In this document: in pieces, positions 18,318-27,258 of the stretch | Layout: each line of letters opens with the position of its first letter | Position numbering within the stretch: the first letter of the stretch is position 1 | NCBI RefSeq assembly: GCF_032917945.1 | Contig: NZ_CP136624.1 | Location: 7,378,001 to 7,442,000 of the forward strand | Direction of reading: 5' to 3' | Origin: Bradyrhizobium sp. sBnM-33 | GTDB taxonomy: Bacteria > Pseudomonadota > Alphaproteobacteria > Rhizobiales > Xanthobacteraceae | Length of the DNA: 64,000 bases | The notes under the pieces: model-generated | What the model saw: only the letters and a program-made list of their open reading frames with translations | Told to the model about the DNA's origin: nothing | Database searches by the model: none | Made by a program: the position numbers and the translations under genes

Positions 18318-19364
18318 TCAAGCGGTCAGCACGACCTTGACGCTTTGCGAACGGTCGAGCGCCAGCCGCACAGCGTCGGGCGCGACCGCCAGCGGGCGTT
18401 GCGCCGTCACCAGCGACAGCACGTCCACACTGCCGTCGGCGATCAGTTCGACCGCCGTGAAGAATTCCGCCCCGAAGCGGAACGAGCCGCGCAGGTCGAT
18501 CTCCTTGGCCATCACCGCATTCGCCGGCACCTGAATCTGCCCGCCTGGCAGGTTGCCGACCTGAACCACGACGCCGCCGCGCCTGACCGCACCGATCGCG
18601 CTGGCCCAGCCCGCCGCGGTACCCGAGACTTCGAACGCCACATCGAACGGCTGCGCAGCAGCCTGCGCCTTCAGCGCCTCTTCGCCGCCGGAGATATCAA
18701 CGACATGATTGGCGCCCAATCTCGTGGCGAACGCCAGCGGCGCGGCCGCGATATCGACGACGGTCGTCTCTGCGATCCCGGCGCGCTGCGCCGCCAGCAT
18801 GGTCAACAGACCGATCGGGCCGGCGCCGAACAGCACCGCGCGCTTGCCAGTGACGTCCCCGGCGCGGGCGACCGCATGCAGACACACTGCGAGCGGCTCG
18901 GCAAGCGCCGCCGCCTGATAGGTCACGTGATCCGGAATCTTCACGCATTGCGCCGGGATGGCGTCGAAGTAAGACGCAAAGCCGCCCTGCATATGCGGGG
19001 TCTTCGAGGCCGATCCCATGAAGAAGATGTTTTCGCAGAGATTGGGCCGGTTCTCGCGGCACGGCTTGCAGTGGCCGCACCAGCGCGATGGGTTGACGGC
19101 GACGCGATCGCCGACTTTTACGCCGGGTGCGGAACCTGCGATCTCGACCACCTCACCGGCAATCTCGTGGCCGAGCACCAGCGGCGAGGTCACGACGAAA
19201 TCGCCGGTTCGGGCATGACGGTAGTAATGCATGTCCGAGCCGCAGATGCCGCCGGCACCGAAACGGATACGCACCATGCCCGAGGCGAGCGGATCGAGCG
19301 GCCGCTCGATCATGCGCAGATCTTCCGGTCCGAACAGCGTTGCAGCCAAAGCCATCGATGTCAT
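18318..19364 (-). CDS. Zinc-dependent L-idonate 5-dehydrogenase-type dehydrogenase
   Basis: The 348-residue MDR alcohol dehydrogenase has GGICGSDMHYY (catalytic-zinc Cys), GHEIAGEVVEIA (catalytic His/Glu), the four-cysteine structural zinc lobe in SRWCGHCKPCRENRPNLCE, and the NAD(P) motif FGAGPIGLLTMLAA. The sequence resembles IdnD, which interconverts L-idonate and 5-ketogluconate. Related enzymes oxidise L-gulonate or L-galactonate at C5. Given adjacent uxuA, the TRAP importer and uxuB, an L-gulonate to D-fructuronate role is attractive but not proven. The start overlaps the TRAP large-permease stop (ATGA). Confidence 0.88.
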   Translation of the reverse strand: MTSMALAATLFGPEDLRMIERPLDPLASGMVRIRFGAGGICGSDMHYYRHARTGDFVVTSPLVLGHEIAGEVVEIAGSAPGVKVGDRVAVNPSRWCGHCKPCRENRPNLCENIFFMGSASKTPHMQGGFASYFDAIPAQCVKIPDHVTYQAAALAEPLAVCLHAVARAGDVTGKRAVLFGAGPIGLLTMLAAQRAGIAETTVVDIAAAPLAFATRLGANHVVDISGGEEALKAQAAAQPFDVAFEVSGTAAGWASAIGAVRRGGVVVQVGNLPGGQIQVPANAVMAKEIDLRGSFRFGAEFFTAVELIADGSVDVLSLVTAQRPLAVAPDAVRLALDRSQSVKVVLTA

Positions 19365-20767
19365 CTTGAGAGTCCCATGTATTTAGGCAGCCAGAGCGTC
19401 AGCTCCGGGATGAAGGTGATGGCGACGAGCGCCAGTAACAGCGGCACCAGCCACGGCAGGATTGCCATGGTCGTGCGTTCGACCGACAGTTTCGCCACGC
19501 GCGCGAGCACGAACAGCACCATGCCGAGCGGTGGATGCAGGAGGCCGATCATCAGGTTCAGCGTCATGATCAGGCCGAAATGGATCGGGTCGATGCCGAG
19601 CTTGAGCACGATCGGCAGCAGAATCGGCACCAGGATGGTGATCGCGGCGATGGTGTCGATGAAGCAGCCGACGAACAGGATCAGGATATTCGCCAGCAGC
19701 AGGAACACCCATTTGTTCTGGGTGATGCTCAGCATCGCATCCGTCAGCATCTGCGCCGCCTGCGAGACCGTGAGCAGCCAGGCAAAGATCGAGGCCGCGG
19801 TCACGATGAACAGCACCGATGCCGTGGTCTCGATCGTATCGAACGTCGCTTTGGCGACGGTCTGCAGCGTCATCGAGCGGTAACGCACGAGGCCGAGGAA
19901 CAGCGACCAGATCACCGCGGCAATCGCGGCTTCGGTCGGCGTGAACCAGCCGAGCGTCATGCCGCCGATCAAAATGACTGGCGCCATCAACGCCATCACG
20001 GCAGAGAAATCGAAATACCAGTCGAGCGCCAGCAGCACCACAAGGCCGATTCCGACCGCCATGTTCACCGAGAGACCGACGACGACCAGCAGCCAGACCG
20101 CCAGCGGGAATCCCAGCACGATGAGGATCTCAAGCGCTGCCGAGCCAACCTGCGGCAAAGAGAATGGTGTATCGCTGCCCCAGCCGTTCTTGTGCGCGAA
20201 ATAGGCCACCGTCGCCATCATCGCCAGGGTCATGACGACGCCGGGAATCACGCCGCCCAGGAACAGCGCGCCGATCGAGACGTTCGCCATCATGCCGTAG
20301 ATCACGAACGGCAGCGAGGGCGGGATGATCGGGCCGAGGGTGGCGGAAGCCGCGGTGACGCCGACGGCGAACTCGGTGGAGTAGCCGTGATCCTTCATCG
20401 CCTTGATCTCGATGGTGCCGAGCCCCGCGGCATCCGCGATCGCGGTGCCGGACATGCCCGAAAAGATCACCGAGCCAACGATATTGACGTGGCCGAGGCC
20501 CCCGCGCATCCAGCCCACCAGCGCGACCGCAAACTTGTAGATGCGCCCGGTCACGCCCGCGATGTTCATGAGATTGCCGGCCAGAATGAAGAACGGCACC
20601 GCGAGCAGCGGGAAGCTCTCGACGCCGGCAATCATGCGCTGCGCCAGCGTGACATCCGGCGTGATGCCGGTGACGAGAATGTAGACCAGCGACGATACCG
20701 CCATCGAAAGCGCGACCGGCAGGCCGACCAGCATCAGCAGCAGAAATCCCCCAAGCAGCAGCAGCAT
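19361..20767 (-). CDS. TRAP transporter large permease (DctM-type)
   Basis: The 468-residue membrane protein has a dozen or so TM segments. DctM landmarks are LLVGLPVAL-type start (FLLLMLVGLPVALSMAVSSL), PLLAVPFFILAGNLMNIAGV, GSVIFSGMSGTAIADAAGLG and IDTIAAITILVPILLPI near the C-terminus. It is the cation-coupled translocating subunit of a TRAP importer. It is somewhat longer than the common 425-430 residues because of an enlarged central hydrophobic part near residues 205-260. The small permease gene is 4 bases upstream, and the dehydrogenase gene overlaps the end. Confidence 0.93.
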   Translation of the reverse strand: MLLLLGGFLLLMLVGLPVALSMAVSSLVYILVTGITPDVTLAQRMIAGVESFPLLAVPFFILAGNLMNIAGVTGRIYKFAVALVGWMRGGLGHVNIVGSVIFSGMSGTAIADAAGLGTIEIKAMKDHGYSTEFAVGVTAASATLGPIIPPSLPFVIYGMMANVSIGALFLGGVIPGVVMTLAMMATVAYFAHKNGWGSDTPFSLPQVGSAALEILIVLGFPLAVWLLVVVGLSVNMAVGIGLVVLLALDWYFDFSAVMALMAPVILIGGMTLGWFTPTEAAIAAVIWSLFLGLVRYRSMTLQTVAKATFDTIETTASVLFIVTAASIFAWLLTVSQAAQMLTDAMLSITQNKWVFLLLANILILFVGCFIDTIAAITILVPILLPIVLKLGIDPIHFGLIMTLNLMIGLLHPPLGMVLFVLARVAKLSVERTTMAILPWLVPLLLALVAITFIPELTLWLPKYMGLSR

Positions 20768-20771
20768 CGCC

Positions 20772-21350
20772 CTACCCTTCCGTTCCGTCGAATGCGCCGG
20801 GGCGCTCCAGGATGGAGTAGCCCCGCCGCCAGTTCTCGACGGCGATCTGGATCGAGCGCGCGAACATCAGCACGAAGCCGAGCAGCACGGCGTAATAGAC
20901 AAATCCCTTTTGAAATTTGATCGTGGTCATCCGCTCGTCGCCGATGATCTGGATGAACTGCCAAACCAGCTTGATCGCATAGCCGAAGAACGCGATCCGG
21001 ATCAGGTCGATGACGGTCGACAGCGCACGCGCCGGAAGATGCGGCAGATAGCGGAACACGAGATCGACCTGGATGTGCCGCGACAGCCGCACGCACATCG
21101 CCGAGCCGATGAAGACCACGCCGATCAGACAGTAGGTCGCGATCTCCTCGGTCCAGGCGTAGCTGTCGTTGAGGACGTAACGGGTGAAGAACTGCAGGAA
21201 GACGGAGAGCGCCATGATCCAAAAGATCACGAGCGCGAGCCAATCCTCGGCGGCATACTGGCCGAGATCGGCGCCCTTGGGCACCTCGTCCTCAAAAGTG
21301 TGGGCGATCTCGTCCGCCGTGGTCTGCTTGTGCACTTCAACCGTCGACAT
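20772..21350 (-). CDS. TRAP transporter small permease (DctQ-type)
   Basis: The 192-residue protein has four predicted TM helices (WLALVIFWIMALSVFLQFF near residue 33, EEIATYCLIGVVFIGSAM, LSTVIDLIRIAFFGYAIKLV, FVYYAVLLGFVLMFARSIQI), as expected for DctQ. It stabilises and couples the DctM subunit. It sits between the genes for the binding protein and the large permease, in the standard P-Q-M order on the minus strand. The N-terminal 25 residues are hydrophilic, and the C-terminal tail after the last helix is short. Confidence 0.9.
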   Translation of the reverse strand: MSTVEVHKQTTADEIAHTFEDEVPKGADLGQYAAEDWLALVIFWIMALSVFLQFFTRYVLNDSYAWTEEIATYCLIGVVFIGSAMCVRLSRHIQVDLVFRYLPHLPARALSTVIDLIRIAFFGYAIKLVWQFIQIIGDERMTTIKFQKGFVYYAVLLGFVLMFARSIQIAVENWRRGYSILERPGAFDGTEG

Positions 21351-21434
21351 GCGCCCTCCCCGAGCTGGCGTATTCGAGGCTTCCGCCGTGCCTGCCGTCG
21401 AAAATGGCGGAAAGCACGGACGAAAGCCCGCCGT

Positions 21435-22412
21435 TTACTTCACCGCCTGGATGCGATCCCAGTCGGACTTGCGGTAGTCGAAGGTCTCGAACTTCGTGGT
21501 CTTGATCACGGTGTCGCGGAACTCGTCCTTGTTGACCTCGGTGACCGTCAGCCCCTTCTGCTTGAAGAAATCGACCAGCTTGGCCTCGTTGGTCTTGATC
21601 TCGGCCGTGGCCTTTGCCGCCGCTTCCTGGGCGACGTCGGTGAAGATCTTGCGATCTTCTTCCGAAAGCTTCTTCCAGAGCGCACCGGCGACAACCGTAT
21701 TGAGGTGATCGACGATGTGGCCGGTCAGCACGATGTGCTTCTGCACCTCGTAGAACTTCTTGGCTTCGATTGTGGTGAGCGGATTTTCCTGGGCTTCCAC
21801 CGTGCCGTTCTGCAGGGCGAGGTAGACTTCCGCAAAGGCGATCGGCGCTGTGTTGGCGCCACAGGCGCGCGGCATCGCGAGATAGGCCGGCACGTCAGGC
21901 ACACGCATCTTGAGGCCCTTCATGTCGGCGCAGGCCTTGATCTGCTTGTTCGAAGAGGTGTGTCGCACCCCATAATAAGTCACCGCCACGATGTGATGGC
22001 CGCTCTTGTCCTCATAGCCCTTGGCAAGCTCCTTGAAGACGTCGCTCTTGGTGTAGGCCAGGAGATGATCGGCATCGCGGAACGTGTAGGGATAGTAGGT
22101 CACGCCTATCGGCGGAAAGCTCTTGGCTGCAAAGCTCGAGCCGGAAATGATGATATCGACCGAGCCCAGCGAAAGCCCCTGGTTAATGTCGGTTTCTTTG
22201 CCGAGTTGGGAAGCCGGATAGACGTCGATCTGGTAGCGCCCGTTGGTGCGCTTGTTGATCTCGCCAGCGGCCCAGACGGAGGCAGTGTGAAACGGCTCCG
22301 AGGTTTCGTAGACGTGAGCCCATTTCAGCTTGGTCTGCGCCATGCCTGATGAGGTTGCGGCCAGCAGCGCAGCAGCAGACGCCGCGAATGCAATCGTCAA
22401 TTTTTTTAACAC
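21435..22412 (-). CDS. TRAP transporter substrate-binding protein (DctP-type)
   Basis: The 325-residue periplasmic protein starts at a GTG 8 bases after GGAGG. Its signal peptide is MLKKLTIAFAASAAALLAA followed by SGMAQ. DctP features are LKWAHVYETSEPFHTASVWA, YPASQLGKETDINQGLSLGS and LKMRVPDVPAYLAMPRACGA, whose arginine normally binds the substrate carboxylate. The partner genes for a mannonate/gulonate-type pathway imply a C6 sugar acid ligand (inference). It is the first gene of the TRAP, dehydrogenase, uxuA unit. Confidence 0.93.
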   Translation of the reverse strand: MLKKLTIAFAASAAALLAATSSGMAQTKLKWAHVYETSEPFHTASVWAAGEINKRTNGRYQIDVYPASQLGKETDINQGLSLGSVDIIISGSSFAAKSFPPIGVTYYPYTFRDADHLLAYTKSDVFKELAKGYEDKSGHHIVAVTYYGVRHTSSNKQIKACADMKGLKMRVPDVPAYLAMPRACGANTAPIAFAEVYLALQNGTVEAQENPLTTIEAKKFYEVQKHIVLTGHIVDHLNTVVAGALWKKLSEEDRKIFTDVAQEAAAKATAEIKTNEAKLVDFFKQKGLTVTEVNKDEFRDTVIKTTKFETFDYRKSDWDRIQAVK

Positions 22413-22493
22413 GTGAATTTCCTCCGTCGTTACAATTTGCTTTTGTTACCCAACCGGACCGACATTTCGCCGAACCGTTCGAATTCCCGTCGT

Positions 22494-23231
22494 TCAGCCG
22501 CTGCTTGCGCGGATGCGCGAGGCGGACGAAGCTTCCGCCCCAAAATTTTGCGCAAAACGGGCCTGCGAACGCGCCAAGTGCTCGCGCATCGTGACGCGGG
22601 CGGCGTCGGGATCGTGCGCGGCGATGGCATCGCGGATCGCGCGGTGCTCGGCCAGCGCAGCATTCCAGGATTCCGGATTTTCGAAATAATGCGCGAGCTT
22701 GGCGAAATAGGGATTGAGCCGCTGGTCGAACAGCTCGCCGACGACGCGGACCAGCACAGCGTTGTCGAGGCATCCGGCCACCGCGATGTGAAACGCGCGG
22801 TCATGGATCATCGAGGCTTCGCCGGGATGCTGCACGGTCGCCATCGCCTCCAGCGAAGCATCGATGCGCGCGATGTCTTCGGCTGTCGCCACCCGCGCCG
22901 CCTGTTCGGCAATGGCGCCTTCGAGGAATTCGCGCGCGCGTAAGAGTTCGAACGGGCCTTCGATCTCGGCCGTCAGAGGCAAAGGCGGTGCGAGCGCCGG
23001 CGGCTCACTGACATAAATCCCCGAACCGACGCGAATCCGAACCCGGCCCTCGACTTCCAGAGCGATCAGGGCTTCGCGTACCGTCGGCCGCGACACTTTC
23101 AACTGTTCGGCAAGATCGCGCTCGGTCGGAAGACGGCTGCCCACGCGGTACTCGCCGCTGTCGATCAAGGCGCGAAGCTGATCGGCAACCTGGCGATAAA
23201 GGCGTCGTGCTTCCACGGCTTCGAGCGGCAC
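22494..23231 (-). CDS. GntR-family regulator, FadR subfamily, UxuR/ExuR-like
   Basis: The winged helix is visible in LYRQVADQLRALIDSGEYRV, LPTERDLAEQLKVSRPTVRE and RIRVGSGIYVSEPP, and the FCD domain has MIHDRAFHIAVAGCLDNAV and LAEHRAIRDAIAAHDPDAAR. I place the start at GTG 23231, 7 bases after GGGAGA. The frame stays open to 23297, but that would begin inside the operator-like palindrome. The 245-residue product matches FadR length. It lies between the TRAP/uxuA unit and the divergent uxuB-like gene, so it probably represses both in the absence of a hexuronate-derived inducer. Confidence 0.85.
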   Translation of the reverse strand: MPLEAVEARRLYRQVADQLRALIDSGEYRVGSRLPTERDLAEQLKVSRPTVREALIALEVEGRVRIRVGSGIYVSEPPALAPPLPLTAEIEGPFELLRAREFLEGAIAEQAARVATAEDIARIDASLEAMATVQHPGEASMIHDRAFHIAVAGCLDNAVLVRVVGELFDQRLNPYFAKLAHYFENPESWNAALAEHRAIRDAIAAHDPDAARVTMREHLARSQARFAQNFGAEASSASRIRASSG

Positions 23232-23287
23232 GCTCGGCTCTCCCTGACGATCCCCTGAAGTGATCGATTTTTCTTGCTTTGGTCGGG

Positions 23288-23325
23288 GTAAGGCCAATAA
23301 ATCTGGAAAATTGGCCTTACCAATT
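23288..23325. promoter_or_regulatory. UxuR-type operator palindromes
   Basis: Two overlapping symmetries are visible. One is GTAAGGCCAA (23288-23297) inverted against TTGGCCTTAC (23311-23320). The other is AATTGGCCTTACCAATT (23309-23325), a 6+5+6 palindrome. The second resembles the ATTGGTATACCAAT operator recognised by E. coli UxuR/ExuR, as I recall it. The position between the UxuR-like gene and uxuB fits control of both divergent genes. Confidence 0.62.
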
Positions 23326-23354
23326 GACCAAAAGATTGATGGATTGAGCCTCTC

Positions 23355-24875
23355 ATGTCAAGCGACGCGGCAAACAGCCCGCCAGCCGACCCGAAAAACG
23401 GCGAGTTCCGCCTATCGAATGCCAACCTTCATCGGCTTCCCGGCCAGATCCGCCGCCCCGGGTATGACCGCTCGCTCATCTCGCCAGGCATCGTTCATCT
23501 CGGAATTGGCGCGTTCCACCGGGCCCACCAGGCGGTGGTGATCGACCACCTGTTGGCAGGCGGCGCAATGGATTGGGGAATCGTTGGGGCCAGTTTGCGC
23601 AGCCCGGCGACACGCGATGCCCTCGCCCCGCAGGATGGCCTTTACACGCTGGCCGTCCGCTCCGGCGTGGGTACCGATCACCGCATCATCGGCTCGGTTC
23701 TCGGTATCGACGTCGCCAGCGAAAAACCCGGCCAGTTAATTGCGCGCCTGGCCAACCCGGCCACGCGTATCGTCTCGCTGACGGTCACCGAAAAGGGCTA
23801 TTGTCATACGCTGCAGACCGGCGATCTGGACGAGCATCATCCCGACATCGTTCACGACCTGCAGAACCCGGGCACGCCACGCTCGGCCATCGGATTCCTG
23901 GTAGCCGCGCTCGCGCGCCGACGGATCGCGGGCGAAGCCCCCTTCACCGTTCTCTCCTGCGACAATCTCTCCGCCAATGGCCAAACGGTCGGGCGGATCG
24001 TGACGCAGTTCGCTGCCTTGCGATCGCGCAATCTCGCCAAATGGATTGAAGCGGAGGTGGCCTTCCCTTCGACCATGGTGGACCGGATTGTGCCGGAGAC
24101 CACGGACCTCGACCGGGCGGAGATTTCTTCAGCGCTCGGCATGATCGACGCATGGCCCATTATCACAGAACCATTCACGCAATGGATCGTTGAAGACCGC
24201 TTTCCGGCTGGACGGCCGGACTTTGCGGCCGCGGGCGTGCAACTTGTTTCTGACGTGACGCCGTTCGAACATATGAAGCTGCGGCTACTCAACGCCAGCC
24301 ACTCGGCGCTCGCCTATCTCGGCTATCTCGCAGGCTTTGAAACCATCGCCGCAACGATGACCGACCTTCGCTTTGTGGCGTTTGCCCGACAGGTGATGCA
24401 GGACGCCGCGCCGACGCTGGCGATGCCTGAAGGCACGGATCTGGCAGCCTATAGTGCATCGCTGCTGCAGCGCTTCTCCAATCCGGCCCTGCATCATCGC
24501 ACCTGGCAGATCGCGATGGACGGATCGCAGAAGCTGCCGCAACGGCTGCTCGCGACCATGCAAGACCGGTTGCGGCTGGGCCTTTCGATCGATACCCACG
24601 CGCTCGCGGTGGCCGGCTGGATGCGTTACGTCACCGGGACCGACGAGCAAGGCCGCGCGATCGATTTGCGTGATCCCCTGGCGAGAGAATTGGCCGATAT
24701 CGCCGAGCGTGCCGGACCGGTCGCGGAGCGGCTTGCTCCCGCGCTGCTGGAGGTCGGCTCCATCTTCGGCACGCTCGGAACCGATCCTCGCATGCGCGGC
24801 GCCGTCACCGAGGCGCTGGCAAAGCTCTACGCACTGGGCGCGCGTCAGACCGTGCAGACGTTTCAGCCCACATGA
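23355..24875 (+). CDS. uxuB: Fructuronate reductase / mannitol dehydrogenase family protein
   Basis: The 506-residue long-chain polyol dehydrogenase reduces D-fructuronate to D-mannonate with NADH in the Ashwell pathway. Landmarks are PGIVHLGIGAFHRAHQAVVI (NAD-binding loop), SLTVTEKGYCH, SCDNLSANGQ, FPSTMVDRIVPETT, and KLRLLNASHSALAYLGYLAG, with the catalytic lysine and Asn/His. The gene is divergent from the UxuR-like regulator and shares its operator. Together with uxuA and the TRAP system it completes fructuronate to KDG; the isomerase UxuC is not in the window. Mannitol-type activity cannot be excluded from sequence alone. Confidence 0.9.
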   Translation: MSSDAANSPPADPKNGEFRLSNANLHRLPGQIRRPGYDRSLISPGIVHLGIGAFHRAHQAVVIDHLLAGGAMDWGIVGASLRSPATRDALAPQDGLYTLAVRSGVGTDHRIIGSVLGIDVASEKPGQLIARLANPATRIVSLTVTEKGYCHTLQTGDLDEHHPDIVHDLQNPGTPRSAIGFLVAALARRRIAGEAPFTVLSCDNLSANGQTVGRIVTQFAALRSRNLAKWIEAEVAFPSTMVDRIVPETTDLDRAEISSALGMIDAWPIITEPFTQWIVEDRFPAGRPDFAAAGVQLVSDVTPFEHMKLRLLNASHSALAYLGYLAGFETIAATMTDLRFVAFARQVMQDAAPTLAMPEGTDLAAYSASLLQRFSNPALHHRTWQIAMDGSQKLPQRLLATMQDRLRLGLSIDTHALAVAGWMRYVTGTDEQGRAIDLRDPLARELADIAERAGPVAERLAPALLEVGSIFGTLGTDPRMRGAVTEALAKLYALGARQTVQTFQPT

Positions 24876-24882
24876 CGCAAGA

Positions 24883-25341
24883 TCAGCGCGGCACTACTGC
24901 CGTCGCCTCGATCTCGACGCGCGCTTCCTTCTCGACCAGTCGCACCACCTGCACCAGCGCCATCGCCGGATAATGCGCGCCAAAAATCTCGCGATAGACG
25001 CGGCCGAGCTCCTTCAGGCTTGCGAGATATTCCTCGATGTCGACGACATACCAGGTCAGGCGCACCAGATGCTCAGGTTTCGCGCTGCCCTCGGCAAGGA
25101 TGTCGGCAATGTTGCGCAGAGTCTGACCCACCTGCGCGACGAAATCGGGCTCCAGGCGGCCCTGCGCATCCCAGCCGATCACGCCGCCGGTCACGACGAG
25201 ACGGCCATCGGCCGCCATGCCATTGGCGTATCCTTTCGGCATCGGCCAGCCGCTCGGCTGCAGCACTTGCGGGCTTGGCGGCGAGGTATCGGTCGTGGGA
25301 TGAGGCACCACGCTCAGTGTGGGGCCTTTGGGGGCGGTCAC
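24883..25341 (-). CDS. RidA/YjgF family protein (imine/enamine deaminase)
   Basis: The 152-residue protein has the RidA fold landmarks ANGMAADGRLVVTGGVIGWD, QVGQTLRNIADILAEGSAKP and LVRLTWYVVDIEEYLAS, ending EIEATAVVPR. The arginine used by RidA to hold a carboxylate is present in the VRLTWY segment. RidA proteins hydrolyse reactive enamines/imines, and some relatives are aminomuconate deaminases. It follows the aryl-CoA ligase by 26 bases on the same strand. In a 2-aminobenzoate pathway a RidA protein could remove the amino group from the dearomatised enamine intermediate (inference). Confidence 0.9.
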   Translation of the reverse strand: MTAPKGPTLSVVPHPTTDTSPPSPQVLQPSGWPMPKGYANGMAADGRLVVTGGVIGWDAQGRLEPDFVAQVGQTLRNIADILAEGSAKPEHLVRLTWYVVDIEEYLASLKELGRVYREIFGAHYPAMALVQVVRLVEKEARVEIEATAVVPR

Positions 25342-25367
25342 CGGCTTTTCTCCATCAGGGTTAGAAA

Positions 25368-27065
25368 TTATTCCGCGGCAACGCTTGGCGACGCTGGGCC
25401 GGCCGCAGCCATCTGCCGGAGCGTAAAGCGCCTCAGCTTGCCGGTTTCGGTCTTCGGCAGTTGCGCGACATATTCGATCGCACGTGGATATTTATAGGGC
25501 GCAATCGTCTGCTTGACGTGATCCTGCAACGCCTGCGTCAGCGCAGCATCGGCAGCAACGCCGCCCGCCAGAACCACATAGGCCTTGACGATCATGCCGC
25601 GCGCCTCGTCGGGCGCGCCGACCACGCCGCATTCGGCGACGGCAGGATGCGACAGCAGCGCCGCTTCGACCTCGGGCCCTGCAATGTTGTAGCCGGAAGA
25701 GACGATCATATCGTCCGAGCGGGCGATAAAGGACAGTCGGCCATTCGCGTTGCGGACAAAGGTATCGCCCGTCAGATTCCAGCCGTCGCGCACATAATTC
25801 GACTGCCTCTTGTCGGCGAGATAGCGGCACCCGGTCGGCCCGCGCACCGCGAGCTTGCCGACGGTGCCCGCCGGCAATTCGTTCATGTCGTCGTCGACGA
25901 TCTTTGCCTCGTAGCCCGTCACGGGATGTCCCGTCGTGCCCGCCACCGCATCGCCGACGCGGTTGGTGATGAAAATGTGCAGCAGTTCCGTCGAGCCGAT
26001 ACCGTCGAGAATGGTCTTGCCGGTCTTGCGGGTCCAGCTCTCGAATACCGGCGCCGGCAAGGTTTCGCCGGCGGAAACCGCGATCCGCAACGATGACAGA
26101 TCGGCGCCGTTGTCCATCGCCGCCATCATCGCGCGGTACGCCGTCGGGGAGGTGAAGCAGATCGTCGCTTTGTAGGTCTCGATGATCTTGACCATCTCGG
26201 GCGGCGAGGCGTTCTCCAACAGCGTCGCCGTCGCGCCGAACCGCAACGGGAAGATTGCGAGCCCCCCGAGCCCGAACGTGAAGGCAAGCGGCGGCGAGCC
26301 GACGAAAACGTCGTCCTCGGTAACGTTGAGCACTTCCCTGGCATAGCCATCGGCAATGATCATGAGGTCGCGATGGAAATGCATCGTCGCCTTCGGCTCG
26401 CCCGTCGTGCCCGAGGTGAATCCCAGCAAGGCGACGTCGTCGCGCCCTGTCTTCACCGCGTCGAACCGGACCGGCTTGTTCAGCGCCACCCGATCGAGCT
26501 CGGCATCGTGGTTGGACGTGCCGTCGAAATTCACCACCTGCTTCAGGAATCGGCTGGTTTTGCCGCATGCGACCAGCTCATCGGCGATGCGACTGTCGGT
26601 CAGCGCCAATGCAATCTCCGCCTTGTCGACGATCTTGCTCAGCTCACCGGCGCGCAGCATCGGCATGGTGTTGACGACGACCGCGCCTGCCTTTGTCGCC
26701 GCCAGCCATGCTGCGACCAGCGCCGGGTTGTTGCCGGAGCGGATCAGGACGCGGTTGCCGGGCTTGACGCCGTAGTTCTCCACCAGCGCGTGCGCCAGGC
26801 GATTCGACCAATCGGCCAATTCCTTGTAGGTGCGCTGGCGGCCGTTGCCGATCAGTGCGATCCGATCGCCCCAGCCTTTTTCGACGATGCGGTCGGTCAG
26901 TTCGACTGCGGCGTTGAGATATTCGGGATACTGAAATTCCGGCCGGTCGAGCAGCAGATCCGGCCATTGCTCTGATGGCGGCAGATTTCGCCGCGCAAAA
27001 TCATCGACGTGGCTCGACGGACCAAGAGACCGACCAAGGGATCGGCTGGGAGTTCTACCTGACAT
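25368..27065 (-). CDS. Aryl-CoA ligase, 2-aminobenzoate/benzoate-CoA ligase type
   Basis: The 565-residue AMP-forming ligase activates an aromatic acid to its CoA thioester using ATP. Motifs are LLGFTSGTTGEPKATMHFHR (P-loop, about residue 215), DGIGSTELLHIF (A5), GWNLTGDTFVR (A7), SGYNIAGPEVEAALLSHPAV (A8) and the catalytic lysine in PKTETGKLRRF. The N-terminal HVDDFARRNLPPSEQWPDL resembles 2-aminobenzoate-CoA ligases. GGAGAG lies 6 bases before the ATG. The fused monooxygenase/reductase further along the island makes anthranilate the best substrate guess. An operator-like motif lies about 80 bases upstream. Confidence 0.9.
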   Translation of the reverse strand: MSGRTPSRSLGRSLGPSSHVDDFARRNLPPSEQWPDLLLDRPEFQYPEYLNAAVELTDRIVEKGWGDRIALIGNGRQRTYKELADWSNRLAHALVENYGVKPGNRVLIRSGNNPALVAAWLAATKAGAVVVNTMPMLRAGELSKIVDKAEIALALTDSRIADELVACGKTSRFLKQVVNFDGTSNHDAELDRVALNKPVRFDAVKTGRDDVALLGFTSGTTGEPKATMHFHRDLMIIADGYAREVLNVTEDDVFVGSPPLAFTFGLGGLAIFPLRFGATATLLENASPPEMVKIIETYKATICFTSPTAYRAMMAAMDNGADLSSLRIAVSAGETLPAPVFESWTRKTGKTILDGIGSTELLHIFITNRVGDAVAGTTGHPVTGYEAKIVDDDMNELPAGTVGKLAVRGPTGCRYLADKRQSNYVRDGWNLTGDTFVRNANGRLSFIARSDDMIVSSGYNIAGPEVEAALLSHPAVAECGVVGAPDEARGMIVKAYVVLAGGVAADAALTQALQDHVKQTIAPYKYPRAIEYVAQLPKTETGKLRRFTLRQMAAAGPASPSVAAE

Positions 27066-27142
27066 TTCCGTCTCTCCTCGCTTTCATCAATGAAAGGCCC
27101 GAGATCGATATCGAGGACGCCCGGCAACGCCGTCTCGCTAAT

Positions 27143-27166
27143 CATTTTAGGCTTAAAACAATTTTT
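27143..27166 (-). promoter_or_regulatory. AT-rich operator-like motif (site a) before the aryl-CoA ligase
   Basis: On the minus strand the core reads TTTTAAGCCTAAAATGATT. It is a near-palindrome about 80 bases upstream of the ligase start. Site b before the fused monooxygenase matches it at 20 of 26 positions by eye. Weaker versions lie near the SDR, MarR and AraC genes. Confidence 0.5.
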
Positions 27167-27258
27167 CGCAAGGGTGGAATGACGCTTCCCACCATATAGG
27201 GAAGAACCGGACAGCAGCCGCCCGGCTCCCATTGGTGTTTCGGGAACTCCTCCCCGCC

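Noticed and set aside
20910..22349. 479-codon plus-strand open frame antisense to the TRAP genes
   Set aside because: His/Arg/Asp-rich antisense of high-GC coding sequence; the opposite strand encodes clear DctP and DctQ proteins.
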